From contig CASFQA010000002.1 of the NCBI GenBank assembly GCA_949296775.1, forward strand, positions 312,313 through 376,312: a stretch of DNA of 64,000 nucleotides, in the 5' to 3' direction. The translations under genes were made by a program, and so were the position numbers. Position 1 is the first letter of the stretch. Every line of letters begins with the position of its first letter. The notes under the pieces were generated by a model. The model did not search any database, was not told the DNA's origin, and saw only the letters and a list, made by a program, of their open reading frames with translations. Shown here piece by piece: positions 1-8,531 of this stretch. The stretch comes from an uncultured bacterium. GTDB lineage: Bacteria > Bacillota_I > Bacilli_A > RFN20 > CAG-826.

Positions 1-2
1 GG

Positions 3-416
3 CCTGGGGCAACCAGGAACGATAAACGCATATCATCACAGTTTTGCTATGATGCAGCCGAGGGTAAAGATCTTGTATTAAAAAGCGACGGGAGCCAACT
101 TCGTTCTTATTGTTATTCGCTTGATTGCGCTGCCGCCATTCTTTACCTTTTGCTTAACGGCCAGAACGGCGAGTCCTATAACATCGGCGCTAAACAAAAG
201 ACTACCATCCTTCAGATGGCGGAGACGATTGCCGCACTAGCGGGCGTTAAACTAGTAAAAGTCAAAGCTACCGCAGAGGAAAGGGCTGCTTTTAACCCGA
301 TGTGCGATTCGAGTTTAGAGACTTTAAAGCTCGAGGCTTTAGGATTTCGATATTTGTTTGATCCCAAAACAGGATTTGACCACACGATTAGGATTTTAAA
401 ACAATTGATTCAGTAG
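3..416 (+). CDS. NAD-dependent epimerase/dehydratase, C-terminal part (5' end outside window)
   Basis: The frame is open from base 3 to the TAG at 414-416, so this is the C-terminal ~137 residues of a longer gene cut by the window edge. The fragment has the features of the extended SDR family (nucleotide-sugar epimerases and dehydratases): a conserved RSYCYSLDCAAAI segment around the substrate pocket, the ESYNIG stretch, and a C-terminal helix. It converges on the licD/araD/ispD-like operon, which suggests it makes a nucleotide-linked sugar or polyol for the same polymer. The Rossmann glycine motif and the catalytic YxxxK lie outside the window, so the substrate cannot be assigned. Confidence 0.75.
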   Translation, partial: PGATRNDKRISSQFCYDAAEGKDLVLKSDGSQLRSYCYSLDCAAAILYLLLNGQNGESYNIGAKQKTTILQMAETIAALAGVKLVKVKATAEERAAFNPMCDSSLETLKLEALGFRYLFDPKTGFDHTIRILKQLIQ

Positions 417-421
417 GTCCT

Positions 422-1252
422 TTATTTACCTTCGCCGAAATCAAGGTGTAGCGGGGCGTGGTTGATTCTTTTTTCGACCGGTGGCAACTCCATGTAGTTA
501 CCGTATTGTTTTCTCAATACGTCGTCAGAGTTTGCCGGTATTGGAAGCGTTAATGATTCGAATTTTGCTTCTTTAAGCGGGAAATAGTTATAGTTGGATT
601 CGACGGTAAAAGCAAAGCCACGGGTGCCGATGGTATGCGTATTTGTTTCGTTATACTTTCTTAAAGAGCGGTCGTATTTATCAAAAACCCATTGTCGCTT
701 AAATGGAATGGTTAATATGTGCATGAAGAATCTGACGGCAGATAAGACAATTCTTTTCGTTTTGCTATGAACTCCGGTGGCGAATCGATTTTGCTTCGCT
801 ATGAAGAATTGGCGCCAGAACCTTTGTTTCTTTTGAACTTTGGTTCTTGCTCTTTCATCATCCGGAAGATAGTCGTAGGGGAAGATGTCGATAAATATGC
901 CTTTCGGCACTTTTAGGCTTCGACTTGAACTCTCGGTGAACAGTGTGCCTTTCTTCATAACTTTGAGGAAATAGTACGGAGTTTTATTGTTGAGTTTAAA
1001 ACTCGAAAGTTCAAACTCATCCGATAATTCTTGAGGGGCCAGCTCAATGAATTTTTCGTAGTCTTCTCTCATCATGGCGAAATCCATGTCGTCATCCCAA
1101 GGAATGAATCCTTGATGGCGGATCGTTCCTAATAAGGTCCCGGCGTGGGCAAACACTAAAAGGTTGTTTTTCTCGCATACACGGAGAATCTCGGCTGCAA
1201 TTTCCAATTCGATATCGTGGATTTTATTTAACTGTTCTGCAGTATAAGTCAT
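422..1252 (-). CDS. licD: LicD family phosphotransferase
   Basis: 276 aa. LicD enzymes transfer phosphocholine or other phospho-alcohols from a CDP-linked donor onto cell-surface glycans. The N-terminal third carries the family signature: an AHAGTLLGTIRHQGFIPWDD segment followed by the acidic DMDFAMMREDY metal-binding stretch. There is no signal peptide. It is the last gene of a minus-strand operon, 12 nt after the class II aldolase, and the cytidylyltransferase two genes upstream would supply a CDP donor. No choline kinase or transporter gene (licA/licB) is in the window, so the transferred group may be a polyol phosphate rather than choline. The family call is firm and the substrate is inferred. 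Confidence 0.85.
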   Translation of the reverse strand: MTYTAEQLNKIHDIELEIAAEILRVCEKNNLLVFAHAGTLLGTIRHQGFIPWDDDMDFAMMREDYEKFIELAPQELSDEFELSSFKLNNKTPYYFLKVMKKGTLFTESSSRSLKVPKGIFIDIFPYDYLPDDERARTKVQKKQRFWRQFFIAKQNRFATGVHSKTKRIVLSAVRFFMHILTIPFKRQWVFDKYDRSLRKYNETNTHTIGTRGFAFTVESNYNYFPLKEAKFESLTLPIPANSDDVLRKQYGNYMELPPVEKRINHAPLHLDFGEGK

Positions 1253-1264
1253 GATCTAAGATGA

Positions 1265-1975
1265 TTATTGGCCATAATAAGCACTTTTCCCGTGTTTTCG
1301 GAGATAATGTTTTTTAGCTAAATCAGTATCGGAAATAGGTTTAACATTCGGGGAAAGCAAAGTAGTCAATAAAGCCATTTTGGCGATTTTTTCCATGGTA
1401 ATCATGTTTTTGACTGCGTCAATGCCGGACTTTCCCCAAGAGAAAGGGCCATGGGAGCTTACGTTAATACCAGGAATTTCCTCTTTGGCTGATTCGAGTA
1501 ATGCCAAGCCGGTGTTTTTTTCGTAATCAGAATCGATCTCTTCTTTACTTAAATCCCTAGTGCATTTGATTGAAGAAAGGGCAAAATCCGAATGAGTGGT
1601 GCCGTAATTAGGTATATCCTTCTTAGCTTGGGCCCATGCGACTAGGAATTCCGGGTGAGCGTGGCAAACGCCCATCACCGATGGAAACGCCTTATATATT
1701 ACTAGATGGGTTGGTAAATCGGTTGATGGTTTTAGCCTTGATTCCAGGGTGTTTCCGTCCTCATCAACAACTACAATGTCGTCAACTGCCATCGTTTCAT
1801 AAGCAACTCCGGACGGCTTGATAAAAATATAGGTTTTCCCATCGAAGCATGACCGCTCGCTGACATTACCCCAAGTAAGCGGCGCCAGTCCAGCCGAGTA
1901 GAGATATAGATTGGCCTCTAGGACTTTTTCCTTTTCGTTCTTTATGAATTGACTAAAAGAGATGTTATCTTTCAT
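1265..1975 (-). CDS. araD: Class II aldolase, L-ribulose-5-phosphate 4-epimerase-like
   Basis: 236 aa, full length for the AraD/UlaF/SgbE family, which converts L-ribulose 5-phosphate to D-xylulose 5-phosphate with a divalent metal. Visible motifs are TWGNVS near residues 34-39, the STDLPTH segment with an Asp near 86, the zinc-ligand pair HAH at 105-107, and His175 in SSHGPFSWG. The start overlaps the end of the upstream cytidylyltransferase by 11 bp, so the two are probably translationally coupled. No arabinose or ascorbate catabolic genes are nearby. The setting beside a CTP-using enzyme and licD suggests it makes a five-carbon phosphate for a surface polymer, which is inference. Confidence 0.85.
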   Translation of the reverse strand: MKDNISFSQFIKNEKEKVLEANLYLYSAGLAPLTWGNVSERSCFDGKTYIFIKPSGVAYETMAVDDIVVVDEDGNTLESRLKPSTDLPTHLVIYKAFPSVMGVCHAHPEFLVAWAQAKKDIPNYGTTHSDFALSSIKCTRDLSKEEIDSDYEKNTGLALLESAKEEIPGINVSSHGPFSWGKSGIDAVKNMITMEKIAKMALLTTLLSPNVKPISDTDLAKKHYLRKHGKSAYYGQ

Positions 1976-2681
1976 TTTTCGAAACCTCTAACAGAGCTTT
2001 CATGATATCGAGGTCGTCTTGGGTAGTAAGTTTGACATTTTTCTCGGACCCTATCGAATAGTGAACCTTATAGCCTGAACCTAAGAGCATATCGGCGGTT
2101 GCGATATAGGATTTGCCTTCTTTCCTAGCCTTCTCGTGCATCTCCAATAGCGTTTTTAGGCTTGCGCCTTGTGGTGTCTGGGTGCGTTTCAGAATGGAAC
2201 GCGGAATAGTCCGGTCGGCTTCTGTGTTGCTGCCTTCAACGTTTTCTAAGATGACTTCATTACAAGGGATTACCGAGACGGCGTTGCCATGCTCTTTTAT
2301 AACTTCGATGCAATCATCGATGATGGTTTTAGACACCAATGGCCTAATCGCGTCATGAATCAAAACAATGTCCCCTTCATCAATATGCGATTTTAAGAAT
2401 CGAAGTCCGTTGTAAATCGATTCTTGGCCGGTGGATCCTCCAAGACAGTTACCAACATATTTTGTTATTTTATATTGTTTGGCGATGGCATCGATCATAT
2501 GATCCCAACCCTCAACAGAAACAATTGCGATTCCATCGATGTTTTCGTCCTTTTGGAATGCTTCCATCGTATAAGATAGAACCGGGCGATCAAAGACGCT
2601 TAAGAATTGTTTAGGAATATCGGTTCCCATTCGAGCGCCGACGCCACCGGCAATAATTAGGGCATAAGTTTTATTGCTCAT
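1965..2681 (-). CDS. IspD/TarI-type cytidylyltransferase
   Basis: 238 aa. Family members attach CMP from CTP to 2-C-methyl-erythritol 4-phosphate (IspD) or ribitol 5-phosphate (TarI). Visible are the N-terminal nucleotide-binding loop IIAGGVGARMG followed by PKQF, the HDAIRPLV segment, and the KRTQTPQG motif typical of the fold. It heads an operon with an AraD-like aldolase and LicD, inside a polysaccharide locus. That setting favours a TarI-like role making a CDP-polyol over a role in isoprenoid synthesis. A GGAG ribosome-binding site lies just upstream of the ATG, and a TATAAT box sits about 19 nt before the start. Confidence 0.8.
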   Translation of the reverse strand: MSNKTYALIIAGGVGARMGTDIPKQFLSVFDRPVLSYTMEAFQKDENIDGIAIVSVEGWDHMIDAIAKQYKITKYVGNCLGGSTGQESIYNGLRFLKSHIDEGDIVLIHDAIRPLVSKTIIDDCIEVIKEHGNAVSVIPCNEVILENVEGSNTEADRTIPRSILKRTQTPQGASLKTLLEMHEKARKEGKSYIATADMLLGSGYKVHYSIGSEKNVKLTTQDDLDIMKALLEVSKNER

Positions 2682-2699
2682 TATTTAAATCTCCGAGGT

Positions 2700-2705
2700 A
2701 TTATA
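2700..2705 (-). promoter_or_regulatory. -10 box of the cytidylyltransferase-aldolase-licD operon
   Basis: On the minus strand this reads TATAAT and lies 18 nt before the ATG at 2681, with a GGAG ribosome-binding site in between. The -35 region is weak (GGGTAT at the expected distance). Confidence 0.45.
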
Positions 2706-2824
2706 CACGGTAGGTTTTGTTTATACCCGATATACTAATTGTTTTTATGGTAAGAGAATTTGCGCGTTTGCCTATATTACTGAGGTTTCGAATACAATTA
2801 GTTAATGTTTAGACGGTTTGATTT

Positions 2825-4108
2825 CTATGTTTCAGATTTGTGAGCGAATCTCTCAGAGATTTCCAAAAACCTCTCCGATTGTTCGTTGATTGAAAAATAT
2901 TTCTTTGCTGTTTGAAATTGTTTGTCGTATATATCGGGATCGTTAAAACCGTTGGCAATATCTGATATTAAGGTCTCTAAATCGTTATTATTTGTTGCAA
3001 TATAACAACATTTGTTTTCAAGCAGGAAGGAGATTGCCCCGGCGTCTTTGTGGCCAAAGGCAATAACTGGTTTTCCCATGCATAGAGTATCACCTACTTT
3101 TGTAGATAGAGAATATTCAACCATTTTAACATCTGATTTTTTGTTTCCTTCGACTATTAGTAATGCTCCAGCTGATTGAGCAATATCTAGCATTTGCGCA
3201 TACGGTACTGGACCGTGCAAAATTAAATTTGTCAAATTTTTTTCTGGTTTTACCAAATTATAGTCCGCTGAATAAATATGAATTTTAATCTTTTTATTAT
3301 ATTTTTGTAATGCTTGCGCTATATCTATGAGTGAATCAAAACGTCCGAATTCCAAGTTGCCAAAGTAGTACCAATCTTTCGATAAATCTATCTCGCTAGA
3401 TTTCGTTGGTTTTATATTTGATGCGATATAGATTACATCGCCAGGGACTTTAAAATGATCAGTGTATCTTCGCCTAATTTTTTCTGATTCGAAAACGCAA
3501 CAAACGTCCCTACTCATGAGATTATTCACTACTTTGTCGAAACGTTTCCTGTATTGTTTGTTTAATAATTGCCCTTTGTATTCATCGTAAAAATAGTAAT
3601 CATCCATTATCGAAACAATAATTGGCAGGTTCAGTTTGTCCGCAAAATGAACGGCTATATCAAATATAAAAAAGTCCTTTGAGAATGCTAGGAAAATGCA
3701 GTTTGGGTTAAAATCACTAACAAATTTTTCCAATTCTTCAGTATCCCAATATTTTTTCTTCCAAATAAATTTCCTCAAAAATCGATATACTGGCCCCTTT
3801 TTCTTTGGCGTGAAACCTTTTTGAGAGGTTTCATAATTCCATTCGTTTGGCAAATCCTCAAATTTAAATATCCTTCCGACTTTTTTACGACCATGCAATC
3901 TAGCTTTCAATAATTGTTTATCAGTTATTTGATATAAAAGCGAACAATGTCCTTTGCACGGAACTCGGCTGTCGGAAAATATTTGGACTAGGTTATTCTT
4001 GTCGAATTGATGGAAAAAGGAGTCGTATGATCGGGATTGGTTTGTCTTGTTGTATGGCTGTGCGGCCACAATTAGGATTTTTGGCTGTTTCATAGTATTA
4101 GTCATCAA
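2825..4108 (-). CDS. Glycosyltransferase, GT4-like (GT-B fold)
   Basis: 427 aa. The protein begins with a Rossmann-like strand (KILIVAAQPYN) and has a second Rossmann half after about residue 240 (DWYYFGNLEFGRFDSLIDI). It ends with a donor-binding region in which KMVEYSLSTKVGDTL and GKPVIAFGHKD resemble the conserved C-terminal part of GT4 enzymes. No transmembrane segment is obvious, so it likely acts at the inner face of the membrane on lipid-linked intermediates. It overlaps the upstream glycosyltransferase by 11 bp. Alternative starts lie at 4105 and 4093. Donor and acceptor are unknown. Confidence 0.7.
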   Translation of the reverse strand: MMTNTMKQPKILIVAAQPYNKTNQSRSYDSFFHQFDKNNLVQIFSDSRVPCKGHCSLLYQITDKQLLKARLHGRKKVGRIFKFEDLPNEWNYETSQKGFTPKKKGPVYRFLRKFIWKKKYWDTEELEKFVSDFNPNCIFLAFSKDFFIFDIAVHFADKLNLPIIVSIMDDYYFYDEYKGQLLNKQYRKRFDKVVNNLMSRDVCCVFESEKIRRRYTDHFKVPGDVIYIASNIKPTKSSEIDLSKDWYYFGNLEFGRFDSLIDIAQALQKYNKKIKIHIYSADYNLVKPEKNLTNLILHGPVPYAQMLDIAQSAGALLIVEGNKKSDVKMVEYSLSTKVGDTLCMGKPVIAFGHKDAGAISFLLENKCCYIATNNNDLETLISDIANGFNDPDIYDKQFQTAKKYFSINEQSERFLEISERFAHKSET

Positions 4109-4889
4109 AATTTGCGAAATCTGAATAGTATTGCTTGTGGGTTAATTTTTTTAAAAAGTTTTTTAGTTTTTGCGGAACATGTCTGCCTACGAACGTTCGA
4201 AAGTTTAATGATATCGTTTCTTTTATAGACCTAATCGGTCTGTTGCTTATATATAAATTGTTTGTTTTTAGGAATTTATAAGCTTTTCTTAAATATTTAC
4301 CTTTTCTTATAGTGTCTTGGAACGGGAAAAGTTTTTTATTAGATACCCAGCCGCAGAAAAGGTTTTTTTCTTTTGCTCTTCGAGTCAATCGTACTTCGAA
4401 TTTCCAAGGATTTTCATTGTATTGCAGCATCTTTTTCAATTCGCTAGTTTTCCAAAAAGATGGATATAGATTTACCTCGTAAGTTTCTTTTGTGAGCGGC
4501 AAGAGATGAATCCCTTCTCCGCGGTCTATCCATCCTTTTGTTTTGGTTCTATTAAAAAGTCGAAGATAAGAGATGTTGTGCTCCGACATATAATCGAGCA
4601 AACGGTTCATTCTTTTTTGGTCAATTTCATTAGACGGTAGATAGTCATCTAAAGTTAAAAAAACATAATCATCGCGGACGGTAGTTAAAGTGGCCCTTAG
4701 ACGCTCCGTATATTCTCCCGGAAAATGCAAAAACGAACAAGGCAACGAATCGCCTAAGCCATTTGGCTTGTCGCTTATAAGAATAATTTGTGGGTGATTT
4801 GGCCAAAATTTGTCAAACAAAAACAAATTGTTCTGCCACAAATCGCTGAACTTATCACAAGTCGTAACAATGATGCTGTATTTTTGCAT
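4098..4889 (-). CDS. Putative GT-A fold glycosyltransferase
   Basis: 263 aa. The N-terminus (YSIIVTTCDKFSDLW) and the FLTLDDYLP segment near residues 90-98 look like the nucleotide-binding half of a GT-A enzyme, with a possible DD metal site. The C-terminal ~60 residues are basic and aromatic, which fits peripheral membrane contact. I chose the ATG at 4889 because the in-frame TTG at 4895 is weaker. A TATAAT box (4905-4910, minus strand) lies 15 nt upstream. The gene is divergent from the next glycosyltransferase. No specific family was recognised with certainty. Confidence 0.6.
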   Translation of the reverse strand: MQKYSIIVTTCDKFSDLWQNNLFLFDKFWPNHPQIILISDKPNGLGDSLPCSFLHFPGEYTERLRATLTTVRDDYVFLTLDDYLPSNEIDQKRMNRLLDYMSEHNISYLRLFNRTKTKGWIDRGEGIHLLPLTKETYEVNLYPSFWKTSELKKMLQYNENPWKFEVRLTRRAKEKNLFCGWVSNKKLFPFQDTIRKGKYLRKAYKFLKTNNLYISNRPIRSIKETISLNFRTFVGRHVPQKLKNFLKKLTHKQYYSDFANFDD

Positions 4890-5162
4890 AATCAAACTAT
4901 ATCAATTATAGTTTTAAAAATTAATACAAGATAATGTTGCGTTCAAAAGTGGCGATTTTATGTGGACGGACCGAATTGGTAAATTGAGTTAATCGGGTTT
5001 GGCGTGACTTATATACTTATATTTCGCCGGCCTATAGAATTTGCATATATGCTTTTGTTCAAGCTTGATGAAATGTGAGAGTTGTTCGACCGGCATAGAT
5101 CGGTAATGCTTGTTGGGCATAAACGTTTTGCAATTTTCGCAGGCCACAACGATAATCATAAT

Positions 5163-5981
5163 ATGAATTATTCGGTTCTTATGTCGGTTTATCAAAAAGA
5201 AAAACCAGAATTTTTAAAAATGGCTATAGACAGCATTTTGGAACAGTCATTTAAAACGGATGATTTTGTTATTGTTAAGGATGGTCAGCTGAGCGATCTA
5301 CTAAATCAGGTTTTAGAGGAGGCGGCAGCGAAAAATCCCGAGGTCGTTCACATTTTCGGGTATGGCGAAAACAAGGGTCTCGGTTTCGCGTTAAATTATG
5401 GGCTTCGATTTTGTAAAAACGAAATTGTCCTTCGAATGGATTCTGACGACTATTCGTTCCCCGATCGCGCCAAGATTCAAGTTAATCGGTTTATACAGGA
5501 TGGAATAGACGTATCATCTTCCGCTATCGTTCTTTTTGAGTCCGATCCTAATAACAGTTTCGGCAAACGTAATTTACCAATAAATTCAGAGGAGATTGTC
5601 AAATTCTCGAAGTCGAGATCACCATTTAATCACCCATCCGTGATTTTCAGAAAATCAAAGGTTTTAGAGGCGGGAGGCTATCAAACTTTGTTATACAAAG
5701 AAGATTATTATCTTTGGATAAGAATGATTCAAAACGGCTGCAAATTTAATAATTTAGATTGCCCGCTTGTCGCGATGAGAATCGATAAAAATACGTTCTT
5801 TAAACGCAAAAACAAGGTTGTCTACAAAAGCGGAAAATGGCTAAACAAATATATGCTTAAAACAAATTATATTAATAAGGGCCAATATTTTAAAAACGCT
5901 ATTATTAATTTTGCCAGACAACATTTGCCAGGATGGATTACTGCGAAGCTTACTGTAAAATATTGGAATTCAAAATGTTGA
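5163..5981 (+). CDS. Family 2 glycosyltransferase
   Basis: 272 aa. This is a clear GT2 enzyme: SVLMSVYQKEKPEFLKMAID at the N-terminus, NKGLGFALNYGL in the middle, the metal-binding RMDSDDYS (DxD-type), and an acidic KEDYYLWIRM segment that usually holds the catalytic base. It would transfer a sugar from a nucleotide donor to a lipid-linked repeat unit on the cytoplasmic face. The start was placed at 5163 because the extra 27 in-frame residues upstream do not resemble the family. The coding sequence is AT-rich, like the neighbouring polysaccharide core. Confidence 0.85.
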   Translation: MNYSVLMSVYQKEKPEFLKMAIDSILEQSFKTDDFVIVKDGQLSDLLNQVLEEAAAKNPEVVHIFGYGENKGLGFALNYGLRFCKNEIVLRMDSDDYSFPDRAKIQVNRFIQDGIDVSSSAIVLFESDPNNSFGKRNLPINSEEIVKFSKSRSPFNHPSVIFRKSKVLEAGGYQTLLYKEDYYLWIRMIQNGCKFNNLDCPLVAMRIDKNTFFKRKNKVVYKSGKWLNKYMLKTNYINKGQYFKNAIINFARQHLPGWITAKLTVKYWNSKC

Positions 5982-6279
5982 TTTAAAGAGTTAAGTCCGT
6001 TTCAAAAGCCACGTCTTGCCGATGGGTAATCGGGCCCCGGTATATTTGGTTTTACATGGCCCGGACGGCCCCTCCTCCCCTTCCTCTAGGTCCTGGGTTG
6101 GTTTAAATGGGTTGTAACTAATGCGGCGTCATTAATGAAAATAACCATCAAAATTCGTTTTTTATGAGTTAGTTTATTTTAATTTGGTATGAGCGCTTTA
6201 AGTGTTGCTCCTAGGCGTTGCTTAACCGGTAATATTTGTATAAACTCACATTCAGTCTTCAAAGACTGATTAGATTAAA
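5982..6279. other. Non-coding spacer between glycosyltransferase and flippase
   Basis: 298 bp without a convincing gene. The CGGGCC at about 6029-6034 can pair with GGCCCG at about 6059-6064 across a long loop, but no T-run follows, so I do not call a terminator. The downstream flippase has only a weak ribosome-binding site. Confidence 0.4.
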
Positions 6280-7890
6280 ATGGCACCATCGGAAGAAAAA
6301 AATAAGACGGAAAAAATAGCCGACGTGAACGAATCGGTGGAAATCAGCAGTCGTCGCAACATCAAATTGGGCGGGTTGCTAGGGTATTTAGCTTTAGGAA
6401 TCAACATCATATTTGGTCTTTTTTTCACCCCTTGGGTTATTGCCACTTTAGGCACGTCAAATTACGGCGTCTACACCTTAGCTACCAGCATAATAAATTT
6501 ATTCCTAATCGATTTCGGCTTAAGCACTACCACCAGCGTATTTCTTTCCAAATATCGCGCTTCTCATGATGAAGAGGCAGCCGACAAATTTATCGGCGTC
6601 GTAACTAAAATATATCTTCTCATCGATTTAATAATTTTGGTTGTTTTTGTCGCGGCTTATTTCTTAATTGATTATATGTATGCCGGATTGTCCGCAACAG
6701 AAAAGGAAACCTTAAGAGGCGTTTTCTTGATTGTGGCCGCATTCTCTTTGATATCGTTTCCCTCGACAATTCTTACCGGCATCATCAATTCCAACGAGAA
6801 GTTTATTTTCCTCAAAGCTGTAGATTTGGCTGTAAAAGTCTCCTATGTTGGCTTCACAACTCTATCGCTTGTCCTTGGATGGGGGATATATGGCTTGGTA
6901 CTATCCAATGCCCTAACTGGTATTTGCGGTATCATCATACGTTATTTATATATACATTTCCGTCTGCGTATCCGAATTCATTTAAAACAAAAAGGGGATT
7001 CAGCCTATCTAAAAAACATCATTTCCTATTCCCTGTTCGCCGCGGTGGCTTCTATCGCCGCTCGCCTTATCTTTAACATAATGCCTTCGGTTCTTGGCGT
7101 GGTTTCAAACAGCACTGAAATTGCCGTTTTTGGTATTGTCTCAACAATGGAAAGTTATATCTACATGTTTGGCGGCGTTTTCTTTGGCCTCTTCATGCCC
7201 AAAATCTTCAGGGTTAAAGAGAAAACCAATGATCCTGGCGCCATTGAGAGACTTGGCATCAGAATTGGCAGGATTCAAATGTTCTTTATCGGTTTAATTT
7301 TTTGCGGGTTTACCGCCTGCGGTCTGTCTTTTTTGAGATTATGGTTGGATACAACGGAGATACCTGCTTCCAAATTTTTGGATGTTTACTTCGGAATACT
7401 TTTAGTCTCGTCTTATCAAATGACCTACGTTCCAGCATGTATTTTTGATACGGCTTTGATGTCCTCAAAACAGGGAATCAAATGCTGTGCCATTTCTCGC
7501 GTTTCTGCCGGAGTCATAAATGTGGGCCTGGGTTTTCTTTTTGCTTGGTTATATGGGGCGATGGGTGCCTCCGTTTCGATTTTCATAGCTCGTTCTCTTG
7601 ATACAATCGCCCAATATTGTTTTTACAAGAAATACCTCAATGTTTCTGTCAAAAGCGTCATAGTTAAAGTGTATCTATCGTATTTCTTACCAATAATCAT
7701 CGCTTGCGCCGGGGGGCTTTGCATTACTCTATTTGTCCCTTTGCCGGAAGTTGCTACCTTTTTTGTCTCCGCTGCGTTTGTCGTCATATTTTTTGGCGGG
7801 TGCTCGTTCCTGTTTGGCATCGAAAAGCAAGATCGTGATAAAGTGGTTCGCAAGTTGAAAAAGGTTTTTAGAGGGGGATTAACTAAATAG
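6280..7890 (+). CDS. Wzx-type polysaccharide flippase
   Basis: 536 aa with about 12-14 hydrophobic segments and the sequence style of the MOP superfamily (Wzx/RfbX). After a charged 25-residue N-terminus comes the first membrane segment (LGGLLGYLALGINIIFGLFF), then the conserved LGTSNYGVYTLATS loop. Wzx proteins move undecaprenyl-diphosphate-linked repeat units across the membrane so that the polymerase can join them outside. The downstream Wzy-like gene and surrounding glycosyltransferases support a Wzx/Wzy-dependent pathway. Start ATG at 6280; no strong ribosome-binding site is visible. Confidence 0.88.
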   Translation: MAPSEEKNKTEKIADVNESVEISSRRNIKLGGLLGYLALGINIIFGLFFTPWVIATLGTSNYGVYTLATSIINLFLIDFGLSTTTSVFLSKYRASHDEEAADKFIGVVTKIYLLIDLIILVVFVAAYFLIDYMYAGLSATEKETLRGVFLIVAAFSLISFPSTILTGIINSNEKFIFLKAVDLAVKVSYVGFTTLSLVLGWGIYGLVLSNALTGICGIIIRYLYIHFRLRIRIHLKQKGDSAYLKNIISYSLFAAVASIAARLIFNIMPSVLGVVSNSTEIAVFGIVSTMESYIYMFGGVFFGLFMPKIFRVKEKTNDPGAIERLGIRIGRIQMFFIGLIFCGFTACGLSFLRLWLDTTEIPASKFLDVYFGILLVSSYQMTYVPACIFDTALMSSKQGIKCCAISRVSAGVINVGLGFLFAWLYGAMGASVSIFIARSLDTIAQYCFYKKYLNVSVKSVIVKVYLSYFLPIIIACAGGLCITLFVPLPEVATFFVSAAFVVIFFGGCSFLFGIEKQDRDKVVRKLKKVFRGGLTK

Positions 7891-7950
7891 GATTTCGAAT
7901 TCATCAGAAAAATATTTTGCCTAGCGTTTCCCTTGGCGTGTTTACGTTGT

Positions 7951-7978
7951 TTGAGAACTGATATCGTGGCTCTATAAT
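7951..7978 (+). promoter_or_regulatory. Promoter for the 7992 membrane protein/Wzy/glycosyltransferase operon
   Basis: TTGAGA (7951-7956) and TATAAT (7973-7978) are separated by 16 bp. The ATG at 7992 would be only a few bases from the start of transcription, with no ribosome-binding site. Confidence 0.6.
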
Positions 7979-7991
7979 AAGTAACGTTTAT

Positions 7992-8531
7992 ATGATGACA
8001 TATTCGCAGGACACAACAGAAAAAACCCCTAAAACGATTAATAAGCGCCATTTGGGCGTTGTTGTTCGTCGTTTCTTATTTTGCTTCTCGTGGATTACTG
8101 TTTCCGTTTGTCTTGTTGCTGTTATGTTCTCTGTGATGTCTGGGTCAAATATTGATTTTGCCGGTATTGGAATTGTCGGAAATTATGTAGCGGTTACTAA
8201 TGGAATGATTTATCGAACTATCGATGTTGCAGCCAATAATGTCTGCGTAATCACTAATTATTTTAACTATTTGGATGAACCTCTAACTCAACCTGCAGTA
8301 TACGAAAGATATTGGCGGATTGCTTATCAGAGCCAATACGCCAATAAAGACGAATCATCATACGGGTATAAAGTTTCACCTTTTATCTTCACTGTGAATA
8401 TTGTTAAAGATGATGGTGAATACGGAACAATCGAAACTTTGTTTTTTGACAAGAACAGCCCGTGTTTGTTTACGAGGCCGCGGGACAATCAAGAACCGTT
8501 TACACAAATGTTTTATGCTAGAGAATTATGA
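7992..8531 (+). CDS. Hypothetical protein with one N-terminal membrane segment
   Basis: 179 aa. A basic N-terminus (NKRHLGVVVRR) is followed by one transmembrane helix (residues ~30-52, FLFCFSWITVSVCLVAVMFS) and an extracellular domain of ~125 residues rich in Tyr and Asn. No family recognised. It overlaps the polymerase-like gene by 4 bp (ATGA) and so belongs to the same transcript. A role as an accessory to polymerisation or chain attachment is possible, but nothing in the sequence proves it. A second ATG directly follows the first. Confidence 0.6.
   Translation: MMTYSQDTTEKTPKTINKRHLGVVVRRFLFCFSWITVSVCLVAVMFSVMSGSNIDFAGIGIVGNYVAVTNGMIYRTIDVAANNVCVITNYFNYLDEPLTQPAVYERYWRIAYQSQYANKDESSYGYKVSPFIFTVNIVKDDGEYGTIETLFFDKNSPCLFTRPRDNQEPFTQMFYAREL

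Noticed and set aside
5082..5162. 27 extra N-terminal codons for the GT2 gene
   Set aside because: The added residues are His/Asn-rich and unlike the family; the ATG at 5163 gives a standard start.
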